Source: UBA3305 sp002373555
GTDB lineage: Bacteria; Bacillota; Clostridia; Lachnospirales; Lachnospiraceae
Direction of reading: 5' to 3'
Assembly: GCA_946612455.1 (NCBI GenBank)
Contig: CAMOER010000002.1
Location: 78,781-142,780 of the forward strand
Length of the DNA stretch: 64,000 bases
The first letter of the stretch is position 1. Each line of letters begins with the position of its first letter. The notes beneath the pieces are model-generated. The model searched no databases. It had not been told where the DNA came from and saw nothing but the letters and a program-made list of their open reading frames with translations. Both the position numbers and the translations under genes were made by a program. Shown here in pieces: positions 1 through 8,734 of the stretch.

Positions 1-948
1 AAGATCCGGATATTTTGCGCCGTCCGCCGGATACAGGCCGCAGTAGACCATCGGCAGGACTTTCTTATAGCCGGGAAGCGCCTCCGCACACGGTCTCGCT
101 GTTTCCGTGACCGTATCGCCGACGCGGGTATCCTGCACCGTCTTGATGCTGGCGGTCAGATAGCCGACCATGCCCGCGGAAAGCTCGTCGCAGGGATTGA
201 ATCTGCCCGCACCGAACGTGCCGACCTCAACAACATCGAAGGACGCGCCGGTCGCCATCATTTTGACATTCATGCCGCGGCGGACTTTGCCGTCCATGAC
301 GCGCATGAAAACGATCACGCCCCGGTAGGAATCGTAGATCGAATCGAAGATCAGGGCTTTTAACGGCGCATCGGGATCGCCCGTCGGTGCGGGGATCTTC
401 TCCACGATCGCTTCAAGCACAGCCTCGATATTGATACCGTTCTTTGCGGAGATCTGCGGTGCATCCTGCGCTTCGATCCCGATCACATCTTCAATTTCAT
501 CGATCACGCGGGCCGGATCGGCGCTCGGCAGATCGATCTTGTTGATGACCGGAAAGACCTCCAGATCATGGTCCAGCGCCAGATAGACATTGGCAAGTGT
601 CTGCGCCTCGATGCCCTGCGCGGCATCCACGACCAGCACTGCACCGTCGCACGCTGCCAGCGATCTCGAAACTTCATAGTTAAAATCAACATGTCCGGGC
701 GTATCAATCAGGTTGAAGACATATTCCTGCCCGTCCTTCGCCTTGTAGATCGTACGGACCGCCTGCGATTTGATGGTAATGCCGCGTTCACGCTCCAGAT
801 CCATATTGTCCAGGACCTGTTCCTGCATTTCACGCTGCGTGAGCAGGCCGGTCATCTCGATGATCCGGTCGGCCAGCGTCGATTTGCCGTGGTCGATATG
901 GGCGATGATACAAAAATTTCTGATATTTTCCTGCTTTACTTCAGCCAT
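1..948 (-). CDS. lepA: Elongation factor 4 (LepA), N-terminal part, runs off the window
   Basis: Translational GTPase that back-translocates stalled ribosomes. The 316 codons present begin at the ATG ending at 948 (MAEVKQENIRNF) and show the GTPase signatures: the P-loop AHIDHGKST at about residues 16-24, the switch motif RERGIT, DTPGH, and NKID. The order and spacing are those of LepA (about 600 aa in full), so the G domain is complete and the C-terminal domains lie beyond position 1. It is the last visible gene of a tight ftsY-ilvA-lepA run, 12 nt after ilvA, and is probably cotranscribed with them. The identification is by family resemblance; EF-G and TypA are less likely given the N-terminus and the LIDTPGHVDFNYEVSRS segment. 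Confidence 0.95.
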   Translation of the reverse strand, partial: MAEVKQENIRNFCIIAHIDHGKSTLADRIIEMTGLLTQREMQEQVLDNMDLERERGITIKSQAVRTIYKAKDGQEYVFNLIDTPGHVDFNYEVSRSLAACDGAVLVVDAAQGIEAQTLANVYLALDHDLEVFPVINKIDLPSADPARVIDEIEDVIGIEAQDAPQISAKNGINIEAVLEAIVEKIPAPTGDPDAPLKALIFDSIYDSYRGVIVFMRVMDGKVRRGMNVKMMATGASFDVVEVGTFGAGRFNPCDELSAGMVGYLTASIKTVQDTRVGDTVTETARPCAEALPGYKKVLPMVYCGLYPADGAKYPDL

Positions 949-960
949 GCGGTTCTCCCG

Positions 961-2199
961 TTACCATGATCCCATGGATTTTCCTTTTCTTTCGATCAGC
1001 TTCGGACGGAAACCGTTCTCCTCCAGCATTTTTACGATCTCCTGCTTATGCTCCGTGCCGAATGCTTCCATCGTGATCTGCAGCTCCACCAGATCATTTC
1101 TGTTGATGCTGAAGAACTGGTTATGCTCCAGACTGATGACGTTCGCCTGCTTCTCGGCGATCAGCGATGCGACCTTGACCAGCTGTCCGGGCTTGTCCGG
1201 CAGCAGTACGGAGACCGTGAACACTCTGTCTCTGGCGATCAGGCCGTGCTGCACGACGGAGGCCATCGTGATGACATCCATGTTGCCGCCGCTGATCACG
1301 CAGACGATCTTCTTCCCTTTGCAGTCCAGGTGCTTCAGGGCTGCGATCGACAGCAGTCCCGAATTTTCCGCAACAAGCTTATGATTCTCCATCAGATCGA
1401 GGAAGGTAACGATCAGCTCCTCGTCCTCGATGGTAATGATATCGTCCACATTTTTCTGTACATACGGGAACAGCAGATCGCCGGGTGTTTTCACGGCCGT
1501 GCCGTCCGCAATGGTCTTGGCGGAGGGCAGCGTCACGATATGTCCCGCTGCCAGTGATTCCTTCATGCAGGCAGCATTGGCCGGTTCCACGCCGATCACC
1601 CTGATATTCGGATTGAGCATCTTCGCCATCGTGGAGATGCCGGTCAGGAGTCCGCCGCCGCCGACCGGGACCAGGATCATATCGACCGTCGGCAGATCCT
1701 GGATGATCTCCATGGCGATCGTGCCCTGGCCGGTCGCGACCGTCAGGTCATTGAACGGATGGATGAATGTCATCCCCTTCTCTTCGGCCAGCTTCATCGC
1801 GTATGCGCAGGAATCGTCATAGACATCCCCGTACAGCACGACATCCGCGCCGTAGCTCTTGGTGCGGTTCACCTTCATCAGCGGCGTGGAGGTCGGCATG
1901 ACGACCGTAGCCGGTACGCCGAATGCCTTCGCTGCATAAGCCACGCCTTGGGCATGGTTGCCGGCGGAAGCCGTCACCAGGCCGCGCGCCCGCTCCTCTT
2001 CGCTGAGCGTACTGATCTTATAGTATGCGCCGCGGATCTTGTAGGCGCCTGTTTTCTGCATATTCTCGGGCTTTAAATATACTTTATTCCCGGTCTGATT
2101 GCTGAAAAACTCCGAGTACTGGAGCTTCGTGCGGTGGATCACCCGCTGCACGATCTCGGTCGCTTCTTCGAATTTCTCAAGGGTAAGTTCGGTATTCAT
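961..2199 (-). CDS. ilvA: Threonine ammonia-lyase with C-terminal ACT domain
   Basis: PLP-dependent deaminase converting threonine to 2-oxobutanoate, the first step of isoleucine synthesis (or threonine catabolism). The 412-aa protein carries the PLP lysine motif GAYKIRGA (Lys54), the glycine-rich phosphate loop VPVGGGGLLTG, and an ACT-like tail from about residue 330 (VLLPDKPGQLVKVASLIAEK). The length matches the roughly 400-aa single-ACT type rather than the 500-aa E. coli IlvA with two ACT-like domains, so it could be annotated ilvA or tdcB. The start follows AAGGAG. It sits 12 nt after ftsY and 12 nt before lepA. The branched-chain genes ilvB and ilvN lie about 8 kb away, which favours a biosynthetic role. 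Confidence 0.9.
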   Translation of the reverse strand: MNTELTLEKFEEATEIVQRVIHRTKLQYSEFFSNQTGNKVYLKPENMQKTGAYKIRGAYYKISTLSEEERARGLVTASAGNHAQGVAYAAKAFGVPATVVMPTSTPLMKVNRTKSYGADVVLYGDVYDDSCAYAMKLAEEKGMTFIHPFNDLTVATGQGTIAMEIIQDLPTVDMILVPVGGGGLLTGISTMAKMLNPNIRVIGVEPANAACMKESLAAGHIVTLPSAKTIADGTAVKTPGDLLFPYVQKNVDDIITIEDEELIVTFLDLMENHKLVAENSGLLSIAALKHLDCKGKKIVCVISGGNMDVITMASVVQHGLIARDRVFTVSVLLPDKPGQLVKVASLIAEKQANVISLEHNQFFSINRNDLVELQITMEAFGTEHKQEIVKMLEENGFRPKLIERKGKSMGSW

Positions 2200-2211
2200 A
2201 ACATATGCTCC

Positions 2212-3135
2212 TTATTCCGCGAAGATCGCCTCCACAAAGCTGTCCGCATCAAATTTCTGCAGATCCTCGATATGCTCGCCCACGCCGATATACTTTACGG
2301 GGATGCCGAGTTCCGCCTGGATCGCTACCGCGATGCCGCCTCTGGCTGTTCCGTCCATCTTCGTCAGGATAATGCCGGAAACATCCGCTGCTTCCATGAA
2401 GACCTTCGCCTGCGCAAGCGCATTCTGTCCGGTCGTGCCGTCCAGCACGATCAGGGTCTCCCGGTAAGCCTCCGGATATTCCCTGTCGATGATCCGGTTG
2501 ATCTTTTTCAGTTCTTCCATCAGATTTTTCTTATTGTGCAGTCTGCCGGCTGTATCGCAGATCAGGATATCCGCCTTCCTCGCCTTTGCTGCCGCGATGG
2601 CATCAAAAACGACCGAGGCCGGATCCGCGCCCTCCTGCTGGGAGATAATGTCGACACCTGCCCGGTGCGCCCATTCCGTCAGCTGCTCGATCGCGCCCGC
2701 ACGGAACGTATCCGCCGCTGCCAGGACGACCTTTTTGCGGTCCGCCTTGAACTGCGCCGCCAGTTTTCCGATCGATGTCGTCTTGCCGACGCCGTTCACG
2801 CCGACGACCAGAAGCACAGACTGCTTATCTTCATATTCGTAGGCATTCTCGCCGAGATCCATGCGCGCCTTGATGGAATCCATCAGAAGCTGACGGCATT
2901 CCTCCGGTTTATGGATGTGTTTCTCATCGACCTGATTCTTCAGATCTTCGATAATATCTTCGGTCGCGTGTATGCCGATATCGCTCATGATCAGGATCTC
3001 TTCGAGTTCCTCGTAGAAATCGTCATCTATATGATCCAGGCCGAAAACGCTTGCAAATCCGCCGGCCAGCTGCTTTCTTGTTTTGGTCAGTCCGGACAGC
3101 AGTCTCGCGAACAGGCCCTGTTTCTTTTCTTCCAT
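2212..3135 (-). CDS. ftsY: Signal recognition particle receptor FtsY
   Basis: SRP-receptor GTPase that delivers ribosome-nascent chain complexes to the membrane translocon. The 307-aa protein has a four-helix N domain (about residues 10-95) and the G domain with GVNGVGKTT (112-120), the DTFRAGA segment, DTAGR and the TKMDGTARGG region. The acidic A domain found in E. coli is absent, as is usual in Firmicutes. The start follows AGAGGT. It is the first gene of the ftsY-ilvA-lepA run and has a clear promoter and a palindrome in its 5' leader (listed separately). Confidence 0.97.
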   Translation of the reverse strand: MEEKKQGLFARLLSGLTKTRKQLAGGFASVFGLDHIDDDFYEELEEILIMSDIGIHATEDIIEDLKNQVDEKHIHKPEECRQLLMDSIKARMDLGENAYEYEDKQSVLLVVGVNGVGKTTSIGKLAAQFKADRKKVVLAAADTFRAGAIEQLTEWAHRAGVDIISQQEGADPASVVFDAIAAAKARKADILICDTAGRLHNKKNLMEELKKINRIIDREYPEAYRETLIVLDGTTGQNALAQAKVFMEAADVSGIILTKMDGTARGGIAVAIQAELGIPVKYIGVGEHIEDLQKFDADSFVEAIFAE

Positions 3136-3164
3136 TTTGATACCTCTGTTTCAGGATGGCATTC

Positions 3165-3184
3165 GTCAGAGAACATTCTCTGAC
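3165..3184 (-). promoter_or_regulatory. Perfect 20-bp palindrome at the ftsY transcription start
   Basis: GTCAGAGAA-CA-TTCTCTGAC reads the same on both strands apart from the central dinucleotide. It begins about 8 bp downstream of the ftsY -10 element, so it should span roughly +2 to +21. It could be a repressor operator or an mRNA stem. It does not match the Bacillus LexA box. Confidence 0.5.
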
Positions 3185-3192
3185 AAATTAAT

Positions 3193-3221
3193 ATAGTATC
3201 ATGCGGGACGGCATTTGTAAA
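3193..3221 (-). promoter_or_regulatory. ftsY promoter
   Basis: On the minus strand TTTACA (3216-3221) is followed after 17 bp by TACTAT (3193-3198). The spacing is ideal for a vegetative sigma factor. Confidence 0.6.
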
Positions 3222-3269
3222 ACAAAAATATGAGCCGGCAGGACGGATATTTCCGTCCCCGCGGCTCAT
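3222..3269 (-). terminator. Rho-independent terminator of the flavodoxin gene
   Basis: An inverted repeat of about 17 bp per arm (ATGAGCC...GGCTCAT with GGACGGA/TCCGTCC inside) is followed on the minus strand by ATTTTTG. It separates the flavodoxin gene from the ftsY promoter. Confidence 0.75.
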
Positions 3270-3320
3270 ACATTGCGGCAGTTTCTGTCAGGCAGCGCTG
3301 ATATTCACGCCCTGCATCTG

Positions 3321-3797
3321 TCATTTCCCGATCTGCTCCGCAAATACGCGGATTTCATATTTCAGCTGCGGGTTGTTTTTGGTCCTCAGGGAAAGATGGG
3401 CGCGGTGCGGTGTCTTCAGATAAGCATCCAGCGCGTTGATCTTCTTCTCATAATCCGTCTTTGCCATGTGCGTGACGACAAAACAGACATCCTCCGGAAA
3501 GTCCTCCCTGCATTTTGCCAGCAGGGCCTTCCCGACGATGGCCGGTCCTTCCGCCCAGACGGGCATGCAGACGATCACGCGCTCGTATTCATAAGGGCGG
3601 TGCGGACCCATGATATAGACATTCGGCAGCGTTTTCTTAAAGGAATCGATGCAGGCGCCGAGATAGCCCCGGATGCCGCGGCGGTCCTTGCCGTCCGTAT
3701 ATTCGGCAAGATCTGCGCCAAGATGCTGCGCCAGCAGTTCCGCAGCCATTCTTGTCGCGTTCGTCCTGGTATAATAAAGGCAAAGCGTTTTCTTCAT
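3321..3797 (-). CDS. Flavodoxin-like protein
   Basis: A 158-aa protein resembling the flavodoxin family of small FMN-binding electron carriers. The N-terminus MKKTLCLYYTRTNATRMAA forms the first beta strand and phosphate loop, though the usual T/S-x-T-G-N-T loop is replaced by TRTNAT. Further on, VCMPVWAEGPAIVGKALL is the expected 'P-x-W' FMN-facing segment, and VTHMAK is another conserved strand. The start follows GGAGGAGGAA. The partner enzyme is unknown; the neighbouring dehydratase gives no clear link. FMN binding is inferred from the family. Confidence 0.7.
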   Translation of the reverse strand: MKKTLCLYYTRTNATRMAAELLAQHLGADLAEYTDGKDRRGIRGYLGACIDSFKKTLPNVYIMGPHRPYEYERVIVCMPVWAEGPAIVGKALLAKCREDFPEDVCFVVTHMAKTDYEKKINALDAYLKTPHRAHLSLRTKNNPQLKYEIRVFAEQIGK

Positions 3798-3932
3798 TTC
3801 CGCAATTCCTCCTCCATCCGTATTCTATATCGATTATAAGCGATTCCATACAAAAAGCAAAGGTGCAAAGAACTGCAGCCCATCAGGACTGCAGTCGGAT
3901 CAGCATTTGTATTGTTCGGGAGATCCCGCGCT

Positions 3933-5075
3933 TTAAACATCATAGACAGATCCGTCATAGGCGATCTGGGCGGAAATGCTCCGCTGGGCCTCCGGGAAAC
4001 GCTCGCAGATATCGTCCACCAGTTCGATGCCGATGCCGGGTGCGTCGGGAATGATGATGTAGCCGCCCTCTTCCTTCAGCGGCTCCTTCGTCATCTGTGC
4101 TTCGCTGCCGGCATGATAGAAGGAAGGGAATTCCTGGATCGCAAAATTCGGGATCGCAGCATCCAGCTGCAGGCATGCTGCCGTGGATACCGGGCCGAGC
4201 GGGTTATGCGGCACGATCTTGCAGTAATTGGCTTCCGCCATGGCTGCAACCTTCCTGCTTGGCGTCAGGCCGCCAAGCGCACAGACATCGGGCCGCACGT
4301 ATTTCGCGGCACGTTTTTGAAACGTGGTCTCAAATTCCTGGATGTTGATGAACCGCTCGCCTGTCGCAATCGGGATATTGGTCCTCGCTGCGATATCGGC
4401 CATGGCTTCCGGGCTGTCCGGCGGGATCGGATCCTCCAGAAACAGCGGTCGGTATTCCTCCACGCCCTTCGCGAAGGCGATCGCTTCCATCGGATCCATA
4501 CTGCGGTGGCACTCCAGGATCATGTCGAAATCATCACCGACCGCCTCCCTGACCGTCCTAATGATCTTTATATAATCCGAGACCTTCGCATTGTAAACGC
4601 TGCTGCGTCTGGCCGCCTGCTTCAGACGAATGTCTCCTGTGATCATGATTCGGGCCGCGTCCCAGCCATTCTTCTTCAGCTCCACGCACCGCGCGGCAAT
4701 ATCCTCGGGCGTAAACTTGAATACCGCTTCATACGACCGGACTTTATCCCGGCATTTGCCGCCGAACAGTTCATAGACCGGGACGCCCAATGCCTTTCCT
4801 TTGATATCCCATAAGGCAATATCGACAGCCGCCAGTGCGCTCATGATGATGGATCCCCGGAAATACATGCTGCGATAGATATACTGCCAGTGATGCTCGA
4901 TCCTGAACGGATCCTGTCCGACCAGATATTTTTCCAGCTTTTTCAGGATCCCGACACAGCCGTCCAGATAGCCCCACGCACCGACTTCGCCCGTGCCGTG
5001 AATGCCTTCATCCGTATGAATTTTGATGAAAAGATACTTGCTCGCAGGGAGCAGCTCGATCCCGGTGATCTTCAT
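3933..5075 (-). CDS. Enolase-superfamily sugar-acid dehydratase (galactonate dehydratase-like)
   Basis: A 380-aa member of the mandelate racemase/muconate-lactonizing group, which removes a proton alpha to a carboxylate. Visible features are the N-terminal capping domain (1-115), then metal-ligand segments ILECHRS, LFLEDPIPP and ATGERF, and VPHNPLGPVS carrying the candidate catalytic His. The E-C-H arrangement and the PHNPLGPVS segment resemble the D-galactonate dehydratase (DgoD) subgroup, but the substrate cannot be fixed by eye. The start follows GGAGG. It has its own promoter and an upstream palindrome, and a LysR regulator is encoded just upstream in the same direction, so sugar-acid induction is plausible. 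Confidence 0.8.
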   Translation of the reverse strand: MKITGIELLPASKYLFIKIHTDEGIHGTGEVGAWGYLDGCVGILKKLEKYLVGQDPFRIEHHWQYIYRSMYFRGSIIMSALAAVDIALWDIKGKALGVPVYELFGGKCRDKVRSYEAVFKFTPEDIAARCVELKKNGWDAARIMITGDIRLKQAARRSSVYNAKVSDYIKIIRTVREAVGDDFDMILECHRSMDPMEAIAFAKGVEEYRPLFLEDPIPPDSPEAMADIAARTNIPIATGERFINIQEFETTFQKRAAKYVRPDVCALGGLTPSRKVAAMAEANYCKIVPHNPLGPVSTAACLQLDAAIPNFAIQEFPSFYHAGSEAQMTKEPLKEEGGYIIIPDAPGIGIELVDDICERFPEAQRSISAQIAYDGSVYDV

Positions 5076-5119
5076 AAGAAACCTCCTTCTCCTGTGGTGG
5101 TGTTTTTAGTCTTATTTAT

Positions 5120-5148
5120 ACTATATACCCGATTTGCGTGAATGTAAA
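5120..5148 (-). promoter_or_regulatory. Promoter of the sugar-acid dehydratase gene
   Basis: TTTACA (5143-5148) and TATAGT (5120-5125) on the minus strand, 17 bp apart. Confidence 0.6.
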
Positions 5149-5169
5149 TTTCCTTAAATTCATCTTTTG

Positions 5170-5185
5170 TCAACTTTTCAGTTGA
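5170..5185 (-). promoter_or_regulatory. Palindrome TCAACT-TTTC-AGTTGA upstream of the dehydratase promoter
   Basis: Six-bp arms around a 4-bp centre, 21 bp upstream of the -35 element. This is a plausible binding site for the LysR-type regulator encoded upstream or for another activator; the assignment is inference. Confidence 0.4.
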
Positions 5186-5291
5186 TAATTTTGAAAAGAA
5201 GCCCGCCTGCTTTCCTCTGTCTGTTTTTGGGGTATCGTCCTGCAATAATGACGCGATCCCGCCCAAACGCTCACAATCATCATCCGCGCAA

Positions 5292-5320
5292 ACAAAAAAA
5301 CAGGCCGCAGGGCCTGTTTC
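5292..5320 (-). terminator. Terminator overlapping the stop codon of the LysR gene
   Basis: AACAGGCC-CTGC-GGCCTGTT followed by five further T on the minus strand. The stem begins in the TGA stop of the LysR gene, so the regulator and the dehydratase are separate transcription units. Confidence 0.8.
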
Positions 5321-6248
5321 AACAGCAATTCATTTCCAATTCCCGGATATTCTCCCGGACTCTGCAGATCAGTTCCTGTATTTCAGCCTTTACCGCAGAT
5401 TTCGGATGATACAGTACAGACAGACACGAATACTGTTCGGCGGTTCCGAAGGAATACAGATCCACTTCTTCTGTAAAGCCCATCGCATGAACCAGGATCT
5501 CCGGAAGGAAGATGATGCCGAGATCCTGCGCGACACACATCAGCCCAGATCTGGCATTCGAGATCGTAATCTCATCCTTCAGAAATTCCGGATGGGCATT
5601 CACCAGATAACCGGCATATTTCCGAAGACTGTGTGCTTCTTCATCCAGCACCGGTTTTTCCGAAAGGATCGCTTCATCCGGAAGCCACGGCCGCGAAAAT
5701 CCTTCTTTTGTCATTGCCCGTGCTTTCAGCGGTATGTCCTTTGCTGCTGCAAGGACGACCGGGCAGCTGCAGATCTTTTCACAGCACAGACCGTCCGGTT
5801 CTTCTTCCATGATCATCAGGGTCGCATCCAGCTGATCATTCTGAACCAGACGCTCCAGTTCCCGGCCGGAGGCCTCCTTCAAATAGAGACGGATATCCGG
5901 ATACTGATCCTGCATTGCAGGCACGATCTTCCTTGTTATATAACCTGCCAGCGACATCTGAAAGCCGAGCCGCAGCCTCCCGGTATACAGATCTGCCAGA
6001 CGACGCATTTCCGCGTCCATCTCCTGCTGTCTTTTTCTGATTTCAGAAAGCATCTCCACATAACGCTCGCCGGGGTAGGTCAGGATAAATTTGTTCCCGG
6101 TCCGGTCAAAAATACTGAGGCCCAGCTCTTTTTCCTTCTGAATAATGAATTTGCTGAGCGCGGACGATGTGATATGCAGATTGCGTGCTGCGCCGGCAAT
6201 ACCGCCGCAGCGCGCGACTTCCAGAATATACTCGGTTGTTTTGTCCAT
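5319..6248 (-). CDS. LysR-family transcriptional regulator
   Basis: A roughly 309-aa one-component regulator. The N-terminal winged helix-turn-helix (YILEVARCGGIAGAARNL, then HITSSALSKFI) is followed by the linker helix and a periplasmic-binding-like effector domain (RLRLGFQMSLAGYI onwards). The effector is unknown. I prefer the Met at 6248 (MDKTTEYI), which has GGAGG 12 nt upstream; an ATG at 6269 is possible. It ends in its own terminator 0.24 kb before the sugar-acid dehydratase, a likely target. The topB gene lies 87 nt upstream in the same direction. Confidence 0.88.
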   Translation of the reverse strand: MDKTTEYILEVARCGGIAGAARNLHITSSALSKFIIQKEKELGLSIFDRTGNKFILTYPGERYVEMLSEIRKRQQEMDAEMRRLADLYTGRLRLGFQMSLAGYITRKIVPAMQDQYPDIRLYLKEASGRELERLVQNDQLDATLMIMEEEPDGLCCEKICSCPVVLAAAKDIPLKARAMTKEGFSRPWLPDEAILSEKPVLDEEAHSLRKYAGYLVNAHPEFLKDEITISNARSGLMCVAQDLGIIFLPEILVHAMGFTEEVDLYSFGTAEQYSCLSVLYHPKSAVKAEIQELICRVRENIRELEMNCC

Positions 6249-6335
6249 GAAGCTGCCGTACCTCCGCATTTCTTGCGTATCTTCAGGAAGAAGACCGGAA
6301 TGATCCCGGAACTGTACCGGGACATGTTTTCATGA

Positions 6336-8396
6336 TTACCTGTAGAAAGCTGTCAGCTTCCCATAGGAATCCCGCAGGAAGGACGTATCGCCCCTCCCCT
6401 TCACGCTGTCGGTCCGCCGGATGATATAGGAATACAGTTTTTCCTTGTATACTTCCTCCGTGATCGTCCCTTCGGCCACGCCCGAGAGTCCCTTTTCCCA
6501 GCTGGCTGTCAGTTCCGGATTTAAGAGTGAGCGGATCGAATGATCCACCGCGTCGAAGATCATCTCGCCCAGGAACGTGGGGGTCAGCACCTGTGTTTTT
6601 TTGTTCAGCTTCATATATTCGATGGCGACCAGCTTCTTCAGTATCTCCGCCCTGGTCGCGGAAGTACCGATCCCGCTTCCCTTGATCTGTGCGCGAAGTT
6701 CTTCGTCTTCGATCAGTGAACCGGCATTTTCCATGGCAAGGATCATCGAACCGGAGGTATAGCGCTTCGGCGGGGAGGTCTCTCCCTCTTTGATCTCGAA
6801 TCCGGCCGCCGCAGCCTTTCCGCCCTTTTTCAGAGACGCCAGCCAGGCGAGCAGATCCGCATCTGCTTCCGTCTCGTTTTCACCGTTTCCGTCGTTCTGT
6901 TCGGTGCCGGCCGCTTTCTTCGGGATACCGGCAACGGCAAGGTAGCCCGGATCATTCAGGGCCTTGAACGAAGCGAAGAAGCTTTCCCCGCGGCGGGTGA
7001 AGATCAGCTGCCATTTTTCATATTCGGCCGGCGGATAAAAGATCGACAGGAAACGCCGCACGATCCGCTCGTAGACAGCTCTTCCCAGATCCCCGACGGA
7101 GCCCAGCGCGCCGAACCCGTAGCCGGTCGGAATGATCGCGTAGTGATCGGTGATCTGCTTGTCATTCGTATAGCGGGTCTTCCCGATGTTCTTATAGGAT
7201 CCCTGATCCAGGATCTCCTGCGCGAAAGGCGCCGCATGATTATAGGAAAGAAGCCCCTTGAGATTCTTCCCGATCTCCTTCGCCACGGCGGAAGACAGAA
7301 CGCGCGCATCCGTCCTGGGGTAGGTGACCAGCTTCTTTTCATAGAGCTCCTGCACGACCTTCAGCGTCTGGTCCGGCGAGATCTTCAGCTGCCTGGAACA
7401 TACATTCTGCAGTTCAGCGAGATTGAAAAGCAGCGGCGGGTTCTTTTTCTCTTTTTTCTTCTCCCGTCCGGCGATCTCCATTGCATAAGGAGACATTTCT
7501 CCCTCCGTCAGAAACGCGATCAGCCTCTGTGCTTCTTCCTGCTCCTTAAAACCGTTCTCCTTGTAGAGTGCCGGATGGTTTTCATACCTGCTTCCGGGCA
7601 CTGCGCGGAACTCGGCTGTAATGAACTTCTGTGCGCCCTCGTCAGCTGCATCTGCCGCCTCCGCTCCTGCGCCGGCCGAAGTATTCTTCCCGTACGGGAT
7701 CTGCGCCAGCACACGGTAGAACGGCGTCTTCACGAAATCCCGGATCTCCCGCTCTCTTCTGACGCACATACCGAGCACGCAGGTCATCACACGGCCGACG
7801 GAAATAACTGTGCGGTCTCTCTTCATCAGACTGGAGATCACATTTCCGTATTTCAATGTCAGGAGTCTCGAGAAGTTGATCCCCATCAGATAATCTTCTT
7901 TCGCCCGCAAATAAGCCGAGGCCGCAAGATTATCATATTCGGAAAGATCTTTTGCTTCCCGCACACCGCGTTTGATCTCGTCCTCCGTCTGGGAATCGAT
8001 CCACACGCGCAGCCGTTTCTTGCCCTTCACGCCCGCCATCTGCTCGACAAGACGGTAGATGTACTCTCCCTCCCGTCCGGAGTCGGTGCAGACGTAGATC
8101 GTGTCGATATCCTTCCTGGTCAGCAGCTTCTTCACCGTGGAGAACTGCTTCTTCACGGAAGAAATGACTTCATATTTGAATTCCTCCGGAAGGAACGGCA
8201 GTGTTTCCATCCGCCAGCGTTTCATCTCCGGATCATAGACTTCCGGATAGCTCATAGTGACCAGGTGGCCGACACACCAGGTGACGACGGCATTATCGCC
8301 CTCCAGGTAGCCGTCCGCGCGGCTCATGTTCATGCCCAGGACTCTTGCGAATTCCTGTGCAACACTGGGTTTCTCAGCTATATAAAGAGATTTCAA
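6336..8396 (-). CDS. topB: DNA topoisomerase III
   Basis: Type IA topoisomerase that relaxes and decatenates DNA by single-strand passage. The 686-aa protein begins with the TOPRIM domain (SLYIAEKPSVAQEFARVLG), carries the metal-binding TDSGREGEYIY at about 104-114, and has the catalytic tyrosine in LVTYPRTDARV (Tyr359). There are no C-terminal zinc fingers, which is usual for Firmicute TopB. The start is TTG: AGGAGG lies 7 nt upstream and no ATG fits. An insertion at about 236-258 rich in Ala and Gly (TSAGAGAEAADAADEG) looks like a flexible loop. The upstream intergenic region holds the long imperfect inverted repeat. Confidence 0.95.
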   Translation of the reverse strand: MKSLYIAEKPSVAQEFARVLGMNMSRADGYLEGDNAVVTWCVGHLVTMSYPEVYDPEMKRWRMETLPFLPEEFKYEVISSVKKQFSTVKKLLTRKDIDTIYVCTDSGREGEYIYRLVEQMAGVKGKKRLRVWIDSQTEDEIKRGVREAKDLSEYDNLAASAYLRAKEDYLMGINFSRLLTLKYGNVISSLMKRDRTVISVGRVMTCVLGMCVRREREIRDFVKTPFYRVLAQIPYGKNTSAGAGAEAADAADEGAQKFITAEFRAVPGSRYENHPALYKENGFKEQEEAQRLIAFLTEGEMSPYAMEIAGREKKKEKKNPPLLFNLAELQNVCSRQLKISPDQTLKVVQELYEKKLVTYPRTDARVLSSAVAKEIGKNLKGLLSYNHAAPFAQEILDQGSYKNIGKTRYTNDKQITDHYAIIPTGYGFGALGSVGDLGRAVYERIVRRFLSIFYPPAEYEKWQLIFTRRGESFFASFKALNDPGYLAVAGIPKKAAGTEQNDGNGENETEADADLLAWLASLKKGGKAAAAGFEIKEGETSPPKRYTSGSMILAMENAGSLIEDEELRAQIKGSGIGTSATRAEILKKLVAIEYMKLNKKTQVLTPTFLGEMIFDAVDHSIRSLLNPELTASWEKGLSGVAEGTITEEVYKEKLYSYIIRRTDSVKGRGDTSFLRDSYGKLTAFYR

Positions 8397-8530
8397 ATTT
8401 TCCTCCTGTGTTTCTTTCCTCTGCAGAAGGATTCTCAGCGAAATGCAGAGGTATTCTGTGCAAAAAAGGATGTTCCGTCAAAAACCACACGCCGGGCATC
8501 TGCCTGCAAAGACAATGGATAACTGTTCTT

Positions 8531-8656
8531 CCTGTTCTTTTATGCATTCTGAAATGCTCTTCCAAAAAGAACACCCTTTTTCGGCCGCCTGTAAGTCATT
8601 CTCTGCGTCAAAAAGGGTGTTTTTTTCCGAAATGTTTCTAAAATGCATAAAACAGG
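8531..8656. repeat. Long imperfect inverted repeat (about 50-nt arms) between asd and topB
   Basis: The left arm (8531-8581) and right arm (8610-8656) are reverse complements over most of their length. Shared blocks are CCTGTT, TTATGCATT, and ACACCCTTTTT at the tip; the spacer between the arms is 28 nt. Small indels and mismatches interrupt the middle. Both strands are open for short peptides through the element, but these are mirror images caused by the palindrome. It could be a MITE-like element, a bidirectional terminator, or a structured RNA. Confidence 0.75.
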
Positions 8657-8676
8657 CCGATCGTTCCCGCTCTGCC

Positions 8677-8718
8677 CATGATTGAATGAAAATCATGGGT
8701 GTGCTTTTTTCGGAACGG
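8677..8718 (+). terminator. Hairpin with U-tract reading rightward, no gene assigned
   Basis: CCCATGATT and AATCATGGG flank a 7-nt loop; TGTGC and then six T follow on the plus strand. No plus-strand gene precedes it, so it may belong to the adjacent inverted-repeat element. It overlaps nothing coding. Confidence 0.35.
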
Positions 8719-8734
8719 CAAGTTTATGCACAAA

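Noticed and set aside
8478..8696. Small proteins on both strands of the asd-topB gap
   Set aside because: They mirror each other across the inverted repeat and have no ribosome site.
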